Source of the DNA: a bacterium
GTDB taxonomy: Bacteria > Oederibacteriota > CAKKQC01
DNA length: 64,000 nucleotides
Assembly (NCBI GenBank): GCA_919901855.1
Contig: CAKKQC010000037.1
Coordinates: 1-64,000, forward strand
Direction of reading: 5' to 3'
Shown one piece after another: positions 15,560 to 23,031 of this stretch. Position numbers and translations under genes: made by a program. Numbering within the stretch: the stretch's first letter is position 1; every line of letters begins with the position of its first letter. A model generated the notes under the pieces. The model was not told where the DNA came from. It saw nothing but the letters and a program-made list of their open reading frames with translations, and did not search any database.

Positions 15560-16549
15560 ATGGTGACACCGTCGTGCCAGTCCCGCGGCCATGGTGGGGG
15601 GCAGACCGGCCTGAAGGCCGCGCTCTGTCCCCTCCTGCTCCTCCAGCTCGCGGCCGGTTTGCCGCGTGAGGTCTGCGCTGCCCTGCCCGCCGTGAACGCG
15701 CTCAGCCGGACCCAAGCGGTCCGATCGCAGGCGCTCGGCGGCGCCGGCGTAGCGCTCGGGTACGATCCCTCGCTCGTCTGGCTCAACCCGGCGTCGGCGG
15801 CCCGGGTCGAGCGGTCCTCGGTCATCCTCTCAGGCGCCAGGGGATACTTCGACGACGTCACCGGCGAAGCGGTCGGCGCGTTCCCCGTGTTCGGGGCGGT
15901 GCTGTCCGCCGCCGCCGTATATGACGACGGCGGGGCGGCGACCGTCATCGCCTCGGACTATACGGAGCGCCGAGTGCATGCCCGGCAGGACATGCTCCTG
16001 TGCGTGGGCCTCGCGGTACCGCTGACGGCGGGGCTGACGGGCGGCGTATCCGCCAAGCGGTTACGCAGTACGCTGGCCGAGGAGTTCGTGACGACCGCGA
16101 TGGCCTTCGACGCCGGCGTGCAGGCCGGCGTGTCCAGCCGCGTGAAGGTCGGAGCATCCGTGCAGAACATCGGGAGCGGCGTGAAGTACCTCGAAGACCG
16201 GGTGGGACTCCCGGCGGTCGCGCGGGCCGGCGTCGCATACGCGGTCCGCGCGACCGGCACCGGTGAGGACGCGGACTACCTGATCGTCCTCTCGGATCTC
16301 GAGTATCCCTTCGGGGAGAACGTGCTCGGATGGAACGTGGGGGCCGAGTACCGGTTCCGCGGAATCCTGGCGCTCCGGGTGGGCGGACAATTGGGCACCA
16401 TGTACCAGCTCGGACATCTCTCGGCCGGGCTGGGACTGCTGGGTGGCCCGAGGGACAAGGATCGCAGCTTCGGGCTCGACTACAGCATCCGGTTCCTCAC
16501 GGGCGGATTCGGCGTTCCCCAGATGATCTCCGTCACCTGGTCGTTCTAG
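15560..16549 (+). CDS. PorV/UPF0164-like outer-membrane protein
   Basis: A 329-residue protein with a signal peptide (ALCPLLLLQLAAGLPREVCA) and the family pattern AVRSQALGGAGVALGYDPSLVWLNPAS split across residues 55-80. Repeated amphipathic strands run to a terminal aromatic residue (MISVTWSF), a typical barrel-closing strand. It begins 13 bases after the CARDB protein gene and very likely shares its sigma-54 promoter. The pairing of a surface protein with a PorV-like barrel recurs at 1078 and 47779. It may help surface assembly of its neighbour (inference). Confidence 0.75.
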   Translation: MVTPSCQSRGHGGGQTGLKAALCPLLLLQLAAGLPREVCAALPAVNALSRTQAVRSQALGGAGVALGYDPSLVWLNPASAARVERSSVILSGARGYFDDVTGEAVGAFPVFGAVLSAAAVYDDGGAATVIASDYTERRVHARQDMLLCVGLAVPLTAGLTGGVSAKRLRSTLAEEFVTTAMAFDAGVQAGVSSRVKVGASVQNIGSGVKYLEDRVGLPAVARAGVAYAVRATGTGEDADYLIVLSDLEYPFGENVLGWNVGAEYRFRGILALRVGGQLGTMYQLGHLSAGLGLLGGPRDKDRSFGLDYSIRFLTGGFGVPQMISVTWSF

Positions 16550-16634
16550 GCTGCGAACTCCGGAAGGATAGGGACGCCGTCGGGCGATCAAGGCACTCGT
16601 CGCAGGATGTCCAGCTCCGATGGGGACGATGGTC

Positions 16635-16640
16635 TATGAT
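16635..16640 (+). promoter_or_regulatory. -10 box for GNAT gene
   Basis: TATGAT, 9 bases upstream of the ATG at 16650. No ribosome-binding site is seen. Confidence 0.35.
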
Positions 16641-16649
16641 GGCACGAAG

Positions 16650-17111
16650 ATGAAGAAGATCAGGCGTGCTGCGTTCGTTGTCCGGTCAGCGACGGCGGGG
16701 GACGTGGACGCGATGTGGGCGCTCGAGCGGTCGGTGGCGCGGGAGAAGGTGCTCTGGGGCGAGATCCCGACGACCCGGAAGGCGATAGCCTCCCGGATTG
16801 GGCCGCTCGCGTTCGTCGCGGAGTCCAATGGGCGCCATGTCGGCCACGTCTACGGCGTCGCGCGGAAGCCGGGCCCGTACTGCGTGTTCAGGAAGGGCGA
16901 GCGGTACATGGAAGTGGACGCCGCGTACATCCGGTGCGGCTGGCGGAGCCGAGGTGTCGGAAGCCTGCTTCTGCGGCGGCTTTTGCAGGCGGCGAAGCGG
17001 GAAGGCTTCCGCCGGTTTCTCGTCTACACTGCGAACAAGGACCTCGAGCGGGCCATACGCTTCTATCGCCGGGCCGGGTTCAAGACCTGGTGCGCGAACC
17101 TGTTCATTTGA
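16650..17111 (+). CDS. GNAT-family N-acetyltransferase
   Basis: A 153-residue acetyltransferase. Acetyl-CoA binding motif A is visible as RCGWRSRGVGSLLLRRLL (R-x-x-G-x-G), and the family's C-terminal block reads ERAIRFYRRAGFKTW. The substrate is unknown. The start at 16650 gives the usual short strand before the first helix; an in-frame ATG at 16620 would add ten residues, MGTMVYDGTK, without family support. A TATGAT box lies 9 bases upstream. The stop overlaps the ArsC start (TGATG), so both are cotranscribed; some ars operons include GNAT enzymes such as ArsN, which acetylates phosphinothricin and arsenical analogues, but the link here is only positional. Confidence 0.75.
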   Translation: MKKIRRAAFVVRSATAGDVDAMWALERSVAREKVLWGEIPTTRKAIASRIGPLAFVAESNGRHVGHVYGVARKPGPYCVFRKGERYMEVDAAYIRCGWRSRGVGSLLLRRLLQAAKREGFRRFLVYTANKDLERAIRFYRRAGFKTWCANLFI

Positions 17112-17530
17112 TGGCGCTGCCGAAGGGGATCCTGTTCCTGTGCGTGGCGAACTCGGCGCGGAGCCAGATCGCGGAGGGGCTCGCGCGGTCGATCCTGCCA
17201 CCGGCGGTCAAGGTCTTCTCGGCGGGTTCCCGGCCCACGCGGGTGCGGTCCGAGGCGGTCGCGGTCCTGGGCGAGACCGGGATCGACATCTCGACGAACC
17301 GGTCGAAGCATGTCTCGGAGATACCGGCGGCGGAGGTCGATGTCGTGGTGACCCTGTGCGCGGAGGAGGAGTGCCCGGTATTCCTCGGGCAGGCCGAGCG
17401 GCTCCATTGGGGCCTGCCGGACCCGGCGGCGGTGAAGGGGTCCGAGGAAGAGCGGCTCGACGCGTTCCGCCGGACGCGGAACGAACTCAAGGTCCGGATC
17501 GAGGCGTTGCGGAAAGAGCGGGAGAGGTAG
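17111..17530 (+). CDS. arsC: Thioredoxin-coupled arsenate reductase / low-MW phosphatase family
   Basis: A 139-residue protein of the low-molecular-weight phosphatase fold. The P-loop CVANSARS gives nucleophile Cys11 and Arg17. Two further cysteines in VVTLCAEEECPVF (Cys83, Cys88) form the redox pair characteristic of the pI258-type, thioredoxin-dependent arsenate reductases, and Asp104 lies in GLPDPA. It would reduce As(V) to As(III) in the cytoplasm, providing substrate for the Acr3 pump encoded 7 kb downstream. It overlaps the GNAT gene by one base and is not part of the arsR operon. A protein tyrosine phosphatase role is the main alternative, but the Cys pair argues for arsenate. Confidence 0.85.
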   Translation: MALPKGILFLCVANSARSQIAEGLARSILPPAVKVFSAGSRPTRVRSEAVAVLGETGIDISTNRSKHVSEIPAAEVDVVVTLCAEEECPVFLGQAERLHWGLPDPAAVKGSEEERLDAFRRTRNELKVRIEALRKERER

Positions 17531-18772
17531 CTAGCCCAGGATCTCGCGCTTGAGGGCCCGGCCGTCGACGGCGGCGGGCTTGATCCCGGACTTCGCGCAC
17601 AGGGCGGCCGCGGCTCCGGCCGCCTCGCCGATCCCGGCCACGACGGGCATGACGCGCATCGAGGAATGCGCCTCGTGCGTGGTGCTGATGCACCGGGACC
17701 CGACCAGGAGGTTGTCGACGCCTGTCGGCACGAGGGACCGGTACGGGATTTCGTAGTAGTCCCCCTTGGGCACGTCCTTGATGATCGTGCCCGTGCCGGC
17801 CGGGTTGTGGATGTCCACGGGGTAGTTGCTCCGCGCGATCCCGTCGTCGAACTTGGCCGCCGTGAGGACGTCAGCCTCGGTCAGCACGTAGCTCCCCATG
17901 ACCCGCCGGGACTCGCGGACGCCGATCTGGGGCGCCATCTTGACGAGCCAGGCGTTGCGGCACCTGGGCGACTTCGCCCGCAGGAGGGTGAGGAGTTCCA
18001 TCACCTGCCGGCGGCCCTCGGCCTCGGCCGCCGTCAGCGCGTCCGCGTTCACGGCGGACTTGCCGACCACGCGGGTGGTGTTGAAGTGCACGACCCCCGG
18101 GACCGTGGTCCGGAAGATGAGCACGTCCTCGCGGGGGTTCTTGATCTCGCCGCGGCGCCGCGCGTCCTGGTAGATCGCGTTCATCTCCTCGCGCATGGGG
18201 TCCCAGCCGGCGTCCCACCCCTCGGGGTTCTCGATGCCGGCCAGCCGGAAGCACAGGGTCATGGGCTGGCAGGCGCCGTCCTGGGGGCGGCCCAGCTCGA
18301 CCTTCGCGCCCGCCGCGGCCGCGACGTCGCCGTCCCCGGTCGAGTCCACGAATACCTTCGCGCGCACCGTCTTCGGCCCCGACTTGCCGGCAAGGTGCAC
18401 GGCCGCGATGGCGGAGCCCGCGCGGTCGAGCCCCGTGAACCACGAGTGGAACGCGACCTCGACCCCGTGGTCGGCCATCATCCCGTCGAGGATGATCTTC
18501 ATGATCTCATCGTCGAAGGTCATGCGGTTCGGGGCGAGCCCGCCCGAGCGGTCCAGCCGGTCGAGCATCTCGTTGAACACGGTCGTCGTCAGCGGCTTGT
18601 CCCGGTGGAAGTACCACATGAACGGGTTCACGAGCCCGGCCGTGGCCATCCCGCCGAGGAAGCCGTAGCGCTCGATCACGAGCACCGAGGCCCCGCGGGA
18701 GGCCGCGGCCACGGCGGCCGTGGTGCCCCCCGGCCCGCCCCCGACCACGACGACGTCGTACGCGTCACGCAT
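17531..18772 (-). CDS. FAD-dependent oxidoreductase (FAD_oxidored family)
   Basis: A 413-residue flavoprotein. The N-terminal Rossmann motif is DVVVVGGGPGGTTAAVAAASRG with a following acidic ribose ligand (VLVIERYG). The segment FVDSTGDGDVAAAAGAKVELG and the C-terminal LLVGSRCISTTHEAHSSMRVM are typical of PF12831 proteins, often found with sugar catabolism genes. The start at 18772 rather than 18781 is chosen because TAGGAT sits 7 bases upstream. It is divergent from a sugar isomerase/epimerase-like gene, so oxidation of a sugar or polyol is a reasonable guess. Its stop is immediately adjacent to the ArsC stop. Confidence 0.8.
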   Translation of the reverse strand: MRDAYDVVVVGGGPGGTTAAVAAASRGASVLVIERYGFLGGMATAGLVNPFMWYFHRDKPLTTTVFNEMLDRLDRSGGLAPNRMTFDDEIMKIILDGMMADHGVEVAFHSWFTGLDRAGSAIAAVHLAGKSGPKTVRAKVFVDSTGDGDVAAAAGAKVELGRPQDGACQPMTLCFRLAGIENPEGWDAGWDPMREEMNAIYQDARRRGEIKNPREDVLIFRTTVPGVVHFNTTRVVGKSAVNADALTAAEAEGRRQVMELLTLLRAKSPRCRNAWLVKMAPQIGVRESRRVMGSYVLTEADVLTAAKFDDGIARSNYPVDIHNPAGTGTIIKDVPKGDYYEIPYRSLVPTGVDNLLVGSRCISTTHEAHSSMRVMPVVAGIGEAAGAAAALCAKSGIKPAAVDGRALKREILG

Positions 18773-18779
18773 GGACGTC

Positions 18780-18785
18780 ATCCTA
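18780..18785 (-). promoter_or_regulatory. -10 box for FAD oxidoreductase gene
   Basis: Minus-strand TAGGAT, 7 bases before the ATG at 18772. It overlaps the alternative ATG at 18781, which argues against that start. Confidence 0.45.
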
Positions 18786-18855
18786 CGCCACCCGGCGGTT
18801 CCCCGCCACCCGCCCGGTTTGCTTAGAGCGGGCCTCCGGAGGATGATGGGAGATC

Positions 18856-19719
18856 ATGTACGCCACACTCTCACCGGGGGCCATTGGGGTCAAGACCGCA
18901 GATATGTCCGACGCGATCGCGAAGGCGGCGTCGGCGGGGTTCAAGGGGGTCGAGATCTCGGCGGCCGAGGCCGCGGATCTGATCGACAAGGAAGGCGTGG
19001 AGGCCGTTCGCGCGCGGTTCGCGAAGGCCGGCGTGAAGGCGGCGGGCTGGGGCCTGCCGACGAACTGGCGCAAGGACGACGCCGCGTTCCAGGCCGACCT
19101 CGAGAAGCTCCCGCGGCTGGCCAAGGCGGCGGCCGCGCTGGGCGCGACGCGCACGTTCACGTGGATCCTGTCCTGGGACGACAACCGGCCGTTCGCCGAG
19201 AACCTCAAGTTCCACGTGGACCGGTTCAAGCCGATCGCCGAGATCCTGGACGCGCACGGTTGCTCCGTGGGCCTCGAGTTCCTCGGGCCGGAGTCCATGT
19301 GGAAGGGCAAGGCGAACCCGTTCATCCACTCCCTCGAGGGGATGGTCGAGATGACCGAGTCCATCGGGCTGAACGCCGGGCTCCTGCTCGACTGCTGGCA
19401 CTGGTACGCGTCGGGCGGGACGGTCAAGGCGATCCGGAAGCTCCCGGCGTCGCGGGTCGTGTACGTGCACGTGAACGACGCGCCGAGAGGAGTCGCGCGG
19501 GCGGCGCTCGTCGACAACCGGCGCGCCCTGCCGGGTGAGACCGGCGTCATCGACATCGTCGGGTTCCTCCAGGCCCTGCGCTCGATCGGGTACAAGGGAC
19601 CGGTCACGCCCGAGCCGTTCAAGAAGGAACTCGCGGACCTGCCGAGCGACGATGAGCGGCTCCGCGCGGTCTACATCTCCATGACCAGGATATTCAGCCA
19701 GGCCGCGATCGTTTCCTGA
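18856..19719 (+). CDS. Sugar phosphate isomerase/epimerase-like TIM barrel protein
   Basis: A 287-residue protein of the AP-endonuclease-2/xylose-isomerase-like barrel family. Metal-site segments expected for the family are present: a Glu in VGLEFLGPE (about residue 140), Asp and His in LLDCWHWY (about 180), and His in VYVHVNDAP (about 210). The predicted reaction is isomerisation or epimerisation of a keto-sugar; substrate unknown. GGAGG (18838-18842) and GGGAG (18848-18852) precede the ATG. It is divergent from the FAD oxidoreductase and ends 63 bases before arsR, which has its own promoter. Confidence 0.8.
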   Translation: MYATLSPGAIGVKTADMSDAIAKAASAGFKGVEISAAEAADLIDKEGVEAVRARFAKAGVKAAGWGLPTNWRKDDAAFQADLEKLPRLAKAAAALGATRTFTWILSWDDNRPFAENLKFHVDRFKPIAEILDAHGCSVGLEFLGPESMWKGKANPFIHSLEGMVEMTESIGLNAGLLLDCWHWYASGGTVKAIRKLPASRVVYVHVNDAPRGVARAALVDNRRALPGETGVIDIVGFLQALRSIGYKGPVTPEPFKKELADLPSDDERLRAVYISMTRIFSQAAIVS

Positions 19720-19747
19720 CGCGCCCGCGAAGCTGATCCCCGCCATT

Positions 19748-19769
19748 GCACCGGGATTCCGTCCGGTGC
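19748..19769 (+). repeat. Inverted repeat in the arsR promoter spacer
   Basis: GCACCGG (19748-19754) and its exact complement CCGGTGC (19763-19769) flank an 8-base spacer and end directly against the -10 box. It could be a second regulator site or a transcript-end hairpin for the upstream gene; no T-run follows. Confidence 0.4.
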
Positions 19770-19775
19770 TATAGT
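19770..19775 (+). promoter_or_regulatory. -10 box of the arsR-hgcAB-ars operon
   Basis: TATAGT (one mismatch to TATAAT), 7 bases before the arsR ATG at 19783. A poor -35 (TTGCAC, 19746-19751) is 18 bases upstream. A leaderless arsR transcript is implied. Confidence 0.55.
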
Positions 19776-19794
19776 TCGCCAGATGGCGAAATAT
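19771..19794 (+). promoter_or_regulatory. Probable ArsR operator overlapping -10 and start codon
   Basis: TTCGCC-AGAT-GGCGAA (19775-19790) is a perfect inverted repeat. Flanking ATA (19771-19773) and TAT (19792-19794) extend it to a 24-bp imperfect palindrome of the size and AT-flanked shape typical of ArsR/SmtB operators. It covers most of the -10 box and the arsR ATG, so binding would block initiation and autoregulate the operon. Confidence 0.6.
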
Positions 19795-20103
19795 GACGCG
19801 GCGACGGTGGCGAGGGTGGCCCGGATCGGCCGGGCCCTCGGAGACCCGGGGCGGGTGCGGGCCCTGCTCGCGCTGTCCGACCGGGAGATGTGCGGGTGCC
19901 ACATCGTTTCCCTGCTCGGGCTGGCGCCGTCCACGGTGTCCAAGCACATGGGCGTGCTCGAGCGCGCGGGGCTGGTGACCTCCCGGCGGTCGGGCCGCTG
20001 GAGGCACTATCGCGCCGTGGGCTCCCGGGCTCCGGGGGAGATCAGGAAGGCGCTCGCCGGGCTCTGCCGGTGCGCGTGCGCGACGGCGGACAAGGAGGCG
20101 TGA
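19783..20103 (+). CDS. arsR: ArsR-family metalloregulatory repressor
   Basis: A 106-residue winged-helix repressor. The core ALGDPGRVRALLAL leads to MCGCHIV (Cys37, Cys39), equivalent to the CxC sensor motif at the start of the recognition helix unit, then LGLAPSTVSKHMGVLERAGLV and the wing RRSGRWRHYRAVG. A C-terminal CRCAC cluster (Cys95, 97, 99) could add a third thiolate for As(III) or Hg(II). It is the first gene of a 13-gene co-directional run that includes hgcAB, and it begins inside an inverted repeat likely to be its own operator. In Pseudodesulfovibrio mercurii an ArsR-like protein is, as I recall, reported to control hgcAB; the same is inferred here. The next start is one base after its stop. 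Confidence 0.9.
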   Translation: MAKYDAATVARVARIGRALGDPGRVRALLALSDREMCGCHIVSLLGLAPSTVSKHMGVLERAGLVTSRRSGRWRHYRAVGSRAPGEIRKALAGLCRCACATADKEA

Positions 20104-20104
20104 G

Positions 20105-20905
20105 ATGAGAAGGAGCTTGATCGCGCTCGTGATCATGGCGATGCCGGTGGTGGCGGCGGCCTCCGCCGCGGGGCGGTTGCAGGAGGCCCGGGACGGGAAG
20201 CGGTCCGCGTTCGTCGTCGTGTACGACGGGAACAGTGCCGGGCTCGAGGACGCGCGGGCGATGGCGAAGGCGGGCCGGGAGAAGGCGGGGAAGGCCAGGG
20301 TGAGCCTCGTCGAGCTCAACCGCGACGAGGCCGCGAACCGGGACCTCGTCGAGAAGTACGGCCTCGCGGGCGCGCCGGTGCCGCTCCTGCTCGTGGTCGC
20401 GCCGAACGGGGCGGTCGCCGGGGGCTTTCCCGCCGCGCGCGGTAACGCGGACGTCCTCGTGCGCATGCTCCCGACCCCGAAGAAGGCGGACGTGCTGGGC
20501 GCGCTAGCGGCCGGCCGGGCCGTCGTCCTCTGCATATACGGGAAGGACGCGCCGGGGATGGAGGCCGTGCGCGCGGCGTGCGCGAAGGCGCGGGACCAGA
20601 TGAAGGGCAAGCTCACGGCCGTCTTCGTGGCCAAGGACGATCCGGAGGAGGCCCGGTTCCTGGCCGAGCTTCGGGTGGGTCCCGAGCCGGCCGGGCAGAT
20701 GACGCTCGTGATCAACACGGCGGGCCAGGTCACCAGCGGATTCCCGGGCCCCGTGGACGCCGGCCTGCTCGTCGCGGCGGCGAACAAGAAGGGCGGCGGG
20801 ATGGCGTGCGCGCCGGGGGCGTGCGGCCCGGGCGCCAAGTCCTGTGCGCCGGGCGCCGCGAAATCCTGCGCGCCGCCGGCCGCCGGATCCACCGCGGCGC
20901 GCTAG
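20105..20905 (+). CDS. Exported thioredoxin-like protein with Cys-rich tail
   Basis: A 266-residue protein with an N-terminal signal peptide or anchor (SLIALVIMAMPVVAAASAAG). Two thioredoxin-fold-like halves follow (about 30-125 and 130-225; KYGLAGAPVPLLLVV carries the cis-proline region), but the CxxC active site is absent from both. The last 35 residues are low-complexity with four cysteines (235, 240, 247, 255) in APG/AKS spacers. The tail suggests thiol-metal binding, perhaps as a periplasmic chaperone for the ABC system encoded next; this is inference. I do not recognise an established family. It sits between arsR (1-base gap) and the permease (9-base gap). Confidence 0.7.
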   Translation: MRRSLIALVIMAMPVVAAASAAGRLQEARDGKRSAFVVVYDGNSAGLEDARAMAKAGREKAGKARVSLVELNRDEAANRDLVEKYGLAGAPVPLLLVVAPNGAVAGGFPAARGNADVLVRMLPTPKKADVLGALAAGRAVVLCIYGKDAPGMEAVRAACAKARDQMKGKLTAVFVAKDDPEEARFLAELRVGPEPAGQMTLVINTAGQVTSGFPGPVDAGLLVAAANKKGGGMACAPGACGPGAKSCAPGAAKSCAPPAAGSTAAR

Positions 20906-20914
20906 CCGGACGCC

Positions 20915-22150
20915 GTGCCCGCGAGTTTCAGCCTGCGGTCGCTCGTCCGGAAGGAGCTCATGCTCCGGAAGACGCGCATGATCTCCGGGCTCCTGGTCAT
21001 CGTGCTCGGGATCGGGGCCGTGGTCGGGATCCTGACGGTCACCCGCGCGTCCAACCGGGCGGTCAGCGCCCAGCTCGACGCGCTCGGCGCCAACATCCTC
21101 GTGCTCCCGCAGGGGGCCTCCGTCTCCGACTACTACGCCGCGGACATCGATTCGCCCGTCTTCCCCGAATCCTACGCCACCCGGGTCGTGACCTCCATGA
21201 TTCCGGGCGTCGACAACACGTCACCGAAGCTGAGCCGGCGGATGACGGTCGGGGGCGTAGCCGTCGTCCTGACCGGCATCGTCCCCGCGAGCGAGGCCGC
21301 GGCCAAGCCCATGTGGCAGCGCTCGGTGCTCACGGGGGCGGACCTCCCCGCGGGCTGTGCGCCGGTTCCGGCCGCGGCCGACGGCAAGTCCGGGTGCCCG
21401 CCGGCGAAGCCCGAGCGGATGCGGATCGAGAACCTGGGGCGGACCGAGGCCCTCGTGGGGGCCGCCGCGGCCCGCCGGCTCCGGGCCCGGGAGGGCGGGT
21501 CGGTCGTGATCGCGGGGAAGACCTTCTCGGTTTCCCGGGTCCTTCCCGAGACCGGGACCGTGGACGACGGCCGGATCTTCATCCATCTCCGGAGCGCCCA
21601 GGAGCTGCTCGGGGCGGGCCGGGTGGTCAGCGCCATCGAGATCATGGGCTGTTGCAGCGCGATCTCGGAGGGGCTGCTGGGCAAGCTCCGGAACATCCTG
21701 CCCGACACCCGGATCGTGACGATCAACCACATCGTCAGCGCGCAGGTGGGGACCAACCGGCTCATGGCCCGGGTCTCCGTGGTGCTGGCGCTCATCATCC
21801 TCGTCGTGGGCTCGCTGTCGATGGCGAACGTCATGTGGGCCAACGTCGAGGAGCGGAAGAAGGAGCTCGGGACCCTGATCACGGTCGGGTTCGGGCGCCG
21901 GGACATCTACCTGCTGCTCTTCTCCCGGGCCGCCGCGCTCGGCCTCGTGGGGGGCGTGCTCGGGTACCTGCTCGGCACCGCTACGGCCATGCTCGCGGGC
22001 CCCTGGATCGCGGATCTTCGGGTCGTGCCCGTGGCCGCGTTCCTCGCGCTCTCGGTGGGGCTAGCGGTCGGGATCTCGGTCCTGGGCTGCTGGCTGCCCG
22101 CGCGCGGGGCCGCCCGGCTGGAGCCCGCGGCCATGATGCAGGACCCATGA
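20915..22150 (+). CDS. ABC transporter permease, FtsX/MacB-like
   Basis: A 411-residue permease. An N-terminal transmembrane helix (about 22-44) is followed by a large extracytoplasmic MacB-periplasmic-core-like domain (about 45-275) and three C-terminal helices. Between them lies the FtsX-type segment NVEERKKELGTLITVGFGRRDIYLL. Unusual cysteines occur in the extracytoplasmic domain (PAGCAP, KSGCPP, IMGCCSA), unlike typical LolC/FtsX proteins, and might bind thiophilic metals or disulfides. The start is GTG at 20915. It overlaps the ATPase gene by ATGA, forming a two-component exporter. The substrate is unknown; context suggests a metal, metalloid or thiol conjugate. Confidence 0.82.
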   Translation: MPASFSLRSLVRKELMLRKTRMISGLLVIVLGIGAVVGILTVTRASNRAVSAQLDALGANILVLPQGASVSDYYAADIDSPVFPESYATRVVTSMIPGVDNTSPKLSRRMTVGGVAVVLTGIVPASEAAAKPMWQRSVLTGADLPAGCAPVPAAADGKSGCPPAKPERMRIENLGRTEALVGAAAARRLRAREGGSVVIAGKTFSVSRVLPETGTVDDGRIFIHLRSAQELLGAGRVVSAIEIMGCCSAISEGLLGKLRNILPDTRIVTINHIVSAQVGTNRLMARVSVVLALIILVVGSLSMANVMWANVEERKKELGTLITVGFGRRDIYLLLFSRAAALGLVGGVLGYLLGTATAMLAGPWIADLRVVPVAAFLALSVGLAVGISVLGCWLPARGAARLEPAAMMQDP

Positions 22151-22815
22151 TTCTCCTCGAGACGGCCGGTCTCACCAAGGTGTACGGGCGGGCCCACGGC
22201 GAGGTGCGCGCGCTCGACGGCGTCAGCCTCGCGGTGGGACAGGGCAGCTTCACCGTCGTCACGGGGGGGTCGGGGTCCGGCAAGACCACGCTCCTGCTCG
22301 CGCTCGGCGGACTCATCAGGCCGACGGAGGGGCAGGTCAGGCACAACGGCCGCGATCTCTACGGCTTGCCGGAGCGCGAACTGGCGGGATACCGCAACCG
22401 GTCCGTCGGGTTCGTCCTACAGACCTTCAACCTCGTGCCGTACCTGACCGCGGCGGAGAACGTCATGATCCCTATGCTCCTGAACGGCCACCGGCCGGGG
22501 GGACGGAGGAGGAAGGCGGACGCCCTCCTCGACCGGCTGGGGATGGCGGACCGCAGGGACTTCCTGCCGCGGGAGCTCTCGGTGGGGCAGCAGCAGCGGG
22601 TGGCGATCGCCCGCGCGCTCGCCAACGACCCCGGGATCATCCTCGCGGACGAGCCCACGGGGAGCCTCGACCGGGCGCTGGCCGCGGACATTCTCGGGGT
22701 GCTTTCGGAGCTGCACAGGAAGGACGGGAGGACGATCGTCATGGTGACGCACAGCAACGAGGCCGCCGCGTGCGGCGACCGCCGCCACCGGCTGGCCGGG
22801 GGCGTCCTGTCGTGA
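22147..22815 (+). CDS. ABC transporter ATP-binding protein (LolD/MacB type)
   Basis: A 222-residue ATPase with Walker A GGSGSGKTT (about 38-46), Q-loop VLQTFNLVP, signature LSVGQQQRVAIARAL (LSVGQ instead of LSGGQ), Walker B IILADEPTGSLD and the H-loop VMVTHS. It powers the preceding FtsX-like permease, with which it overlaps. The combination, without an accessory membrane-fusion protein nearby, points to export or extraction from the inner membrane rather than nutrient uptake. A 51-base gap separates it from the next small gene, the longest gap in the operon; I see no promoter or terminator in it. Confidence 0.88.
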   Translation: MILLETAGLTKVYGRAHGEVRALDGVSLAVGQGSFTVVTGGSGSGKTTLLLALGGLIRPTEGQVRHNGRDLYGLPERELAGYRNRSVGFVLQTFNLVPYLTAAENVMIPMLLNGHRPGGRRRKADALLDRLGMADRRDFLPRELSVGQQQRVAIARALANDPGIILADEPTGSLDRALAADILGVLSELHRKDGRTIVMVTHSNEAAACGDRRHRLAGGVLS

Positions 22816-22866
22816 CCGGGAGGCGCCGGTGAAGGGGTTTCCGCCAAACGAAGCAAGGAGGACTGG

Positions 22867-23031
22867 ATGAACGAGGAGAAGAGCTCGAGCGGGTGCGGCT
22901 GTGGTTCGGGGGAATGCTGCGGGGGCGGCAAGGCGCGGGGCGGTCCGGCGCAATGGATGCGCTTCATCGCGTTCGCCATCATCGTGGCGGCCGCCGCATT
23001 GCTCGTGGTGAAGGGGCTCGCCAGGCCGTGA
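22867..23031 (+). CDS. Small Cys-rich single-pass membrane protein preceding hgcA
   Basis: A 54-residue ORF with a strong ribosome site, AAGGAGG (22855-22861), five bases before its ATG. The first 25 residues are Gly/Ser-rich with four cysteines (GCGCGSGECC); residues 32-49 form one hydrophobic helix (RFIAFAIIVAAAALLVV) followed by a short basic tail. Its stop overlaps the hgcA start as GTGA, so translation of the two is coupled. A tail-anchored cysteine cluster could hand Hg(II) or As(III) to its membrane neighbours (inference). I know no named family for it. Confidence 0.75.
   Translation: MNEEKSSSGCGCGSGECCGGGKARGGPAQWMRFIAFAIIVAAAALLVVKGLARP

Noticed and set aside
12886-15948. 1020-residue ORF antisense to the CARDB protein
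   Set aside because: Low-complexity Arg/His/Asp-rich shadow frame; the plus-strand gene has a signal peptide, repeats and a sigma-54 promoter.
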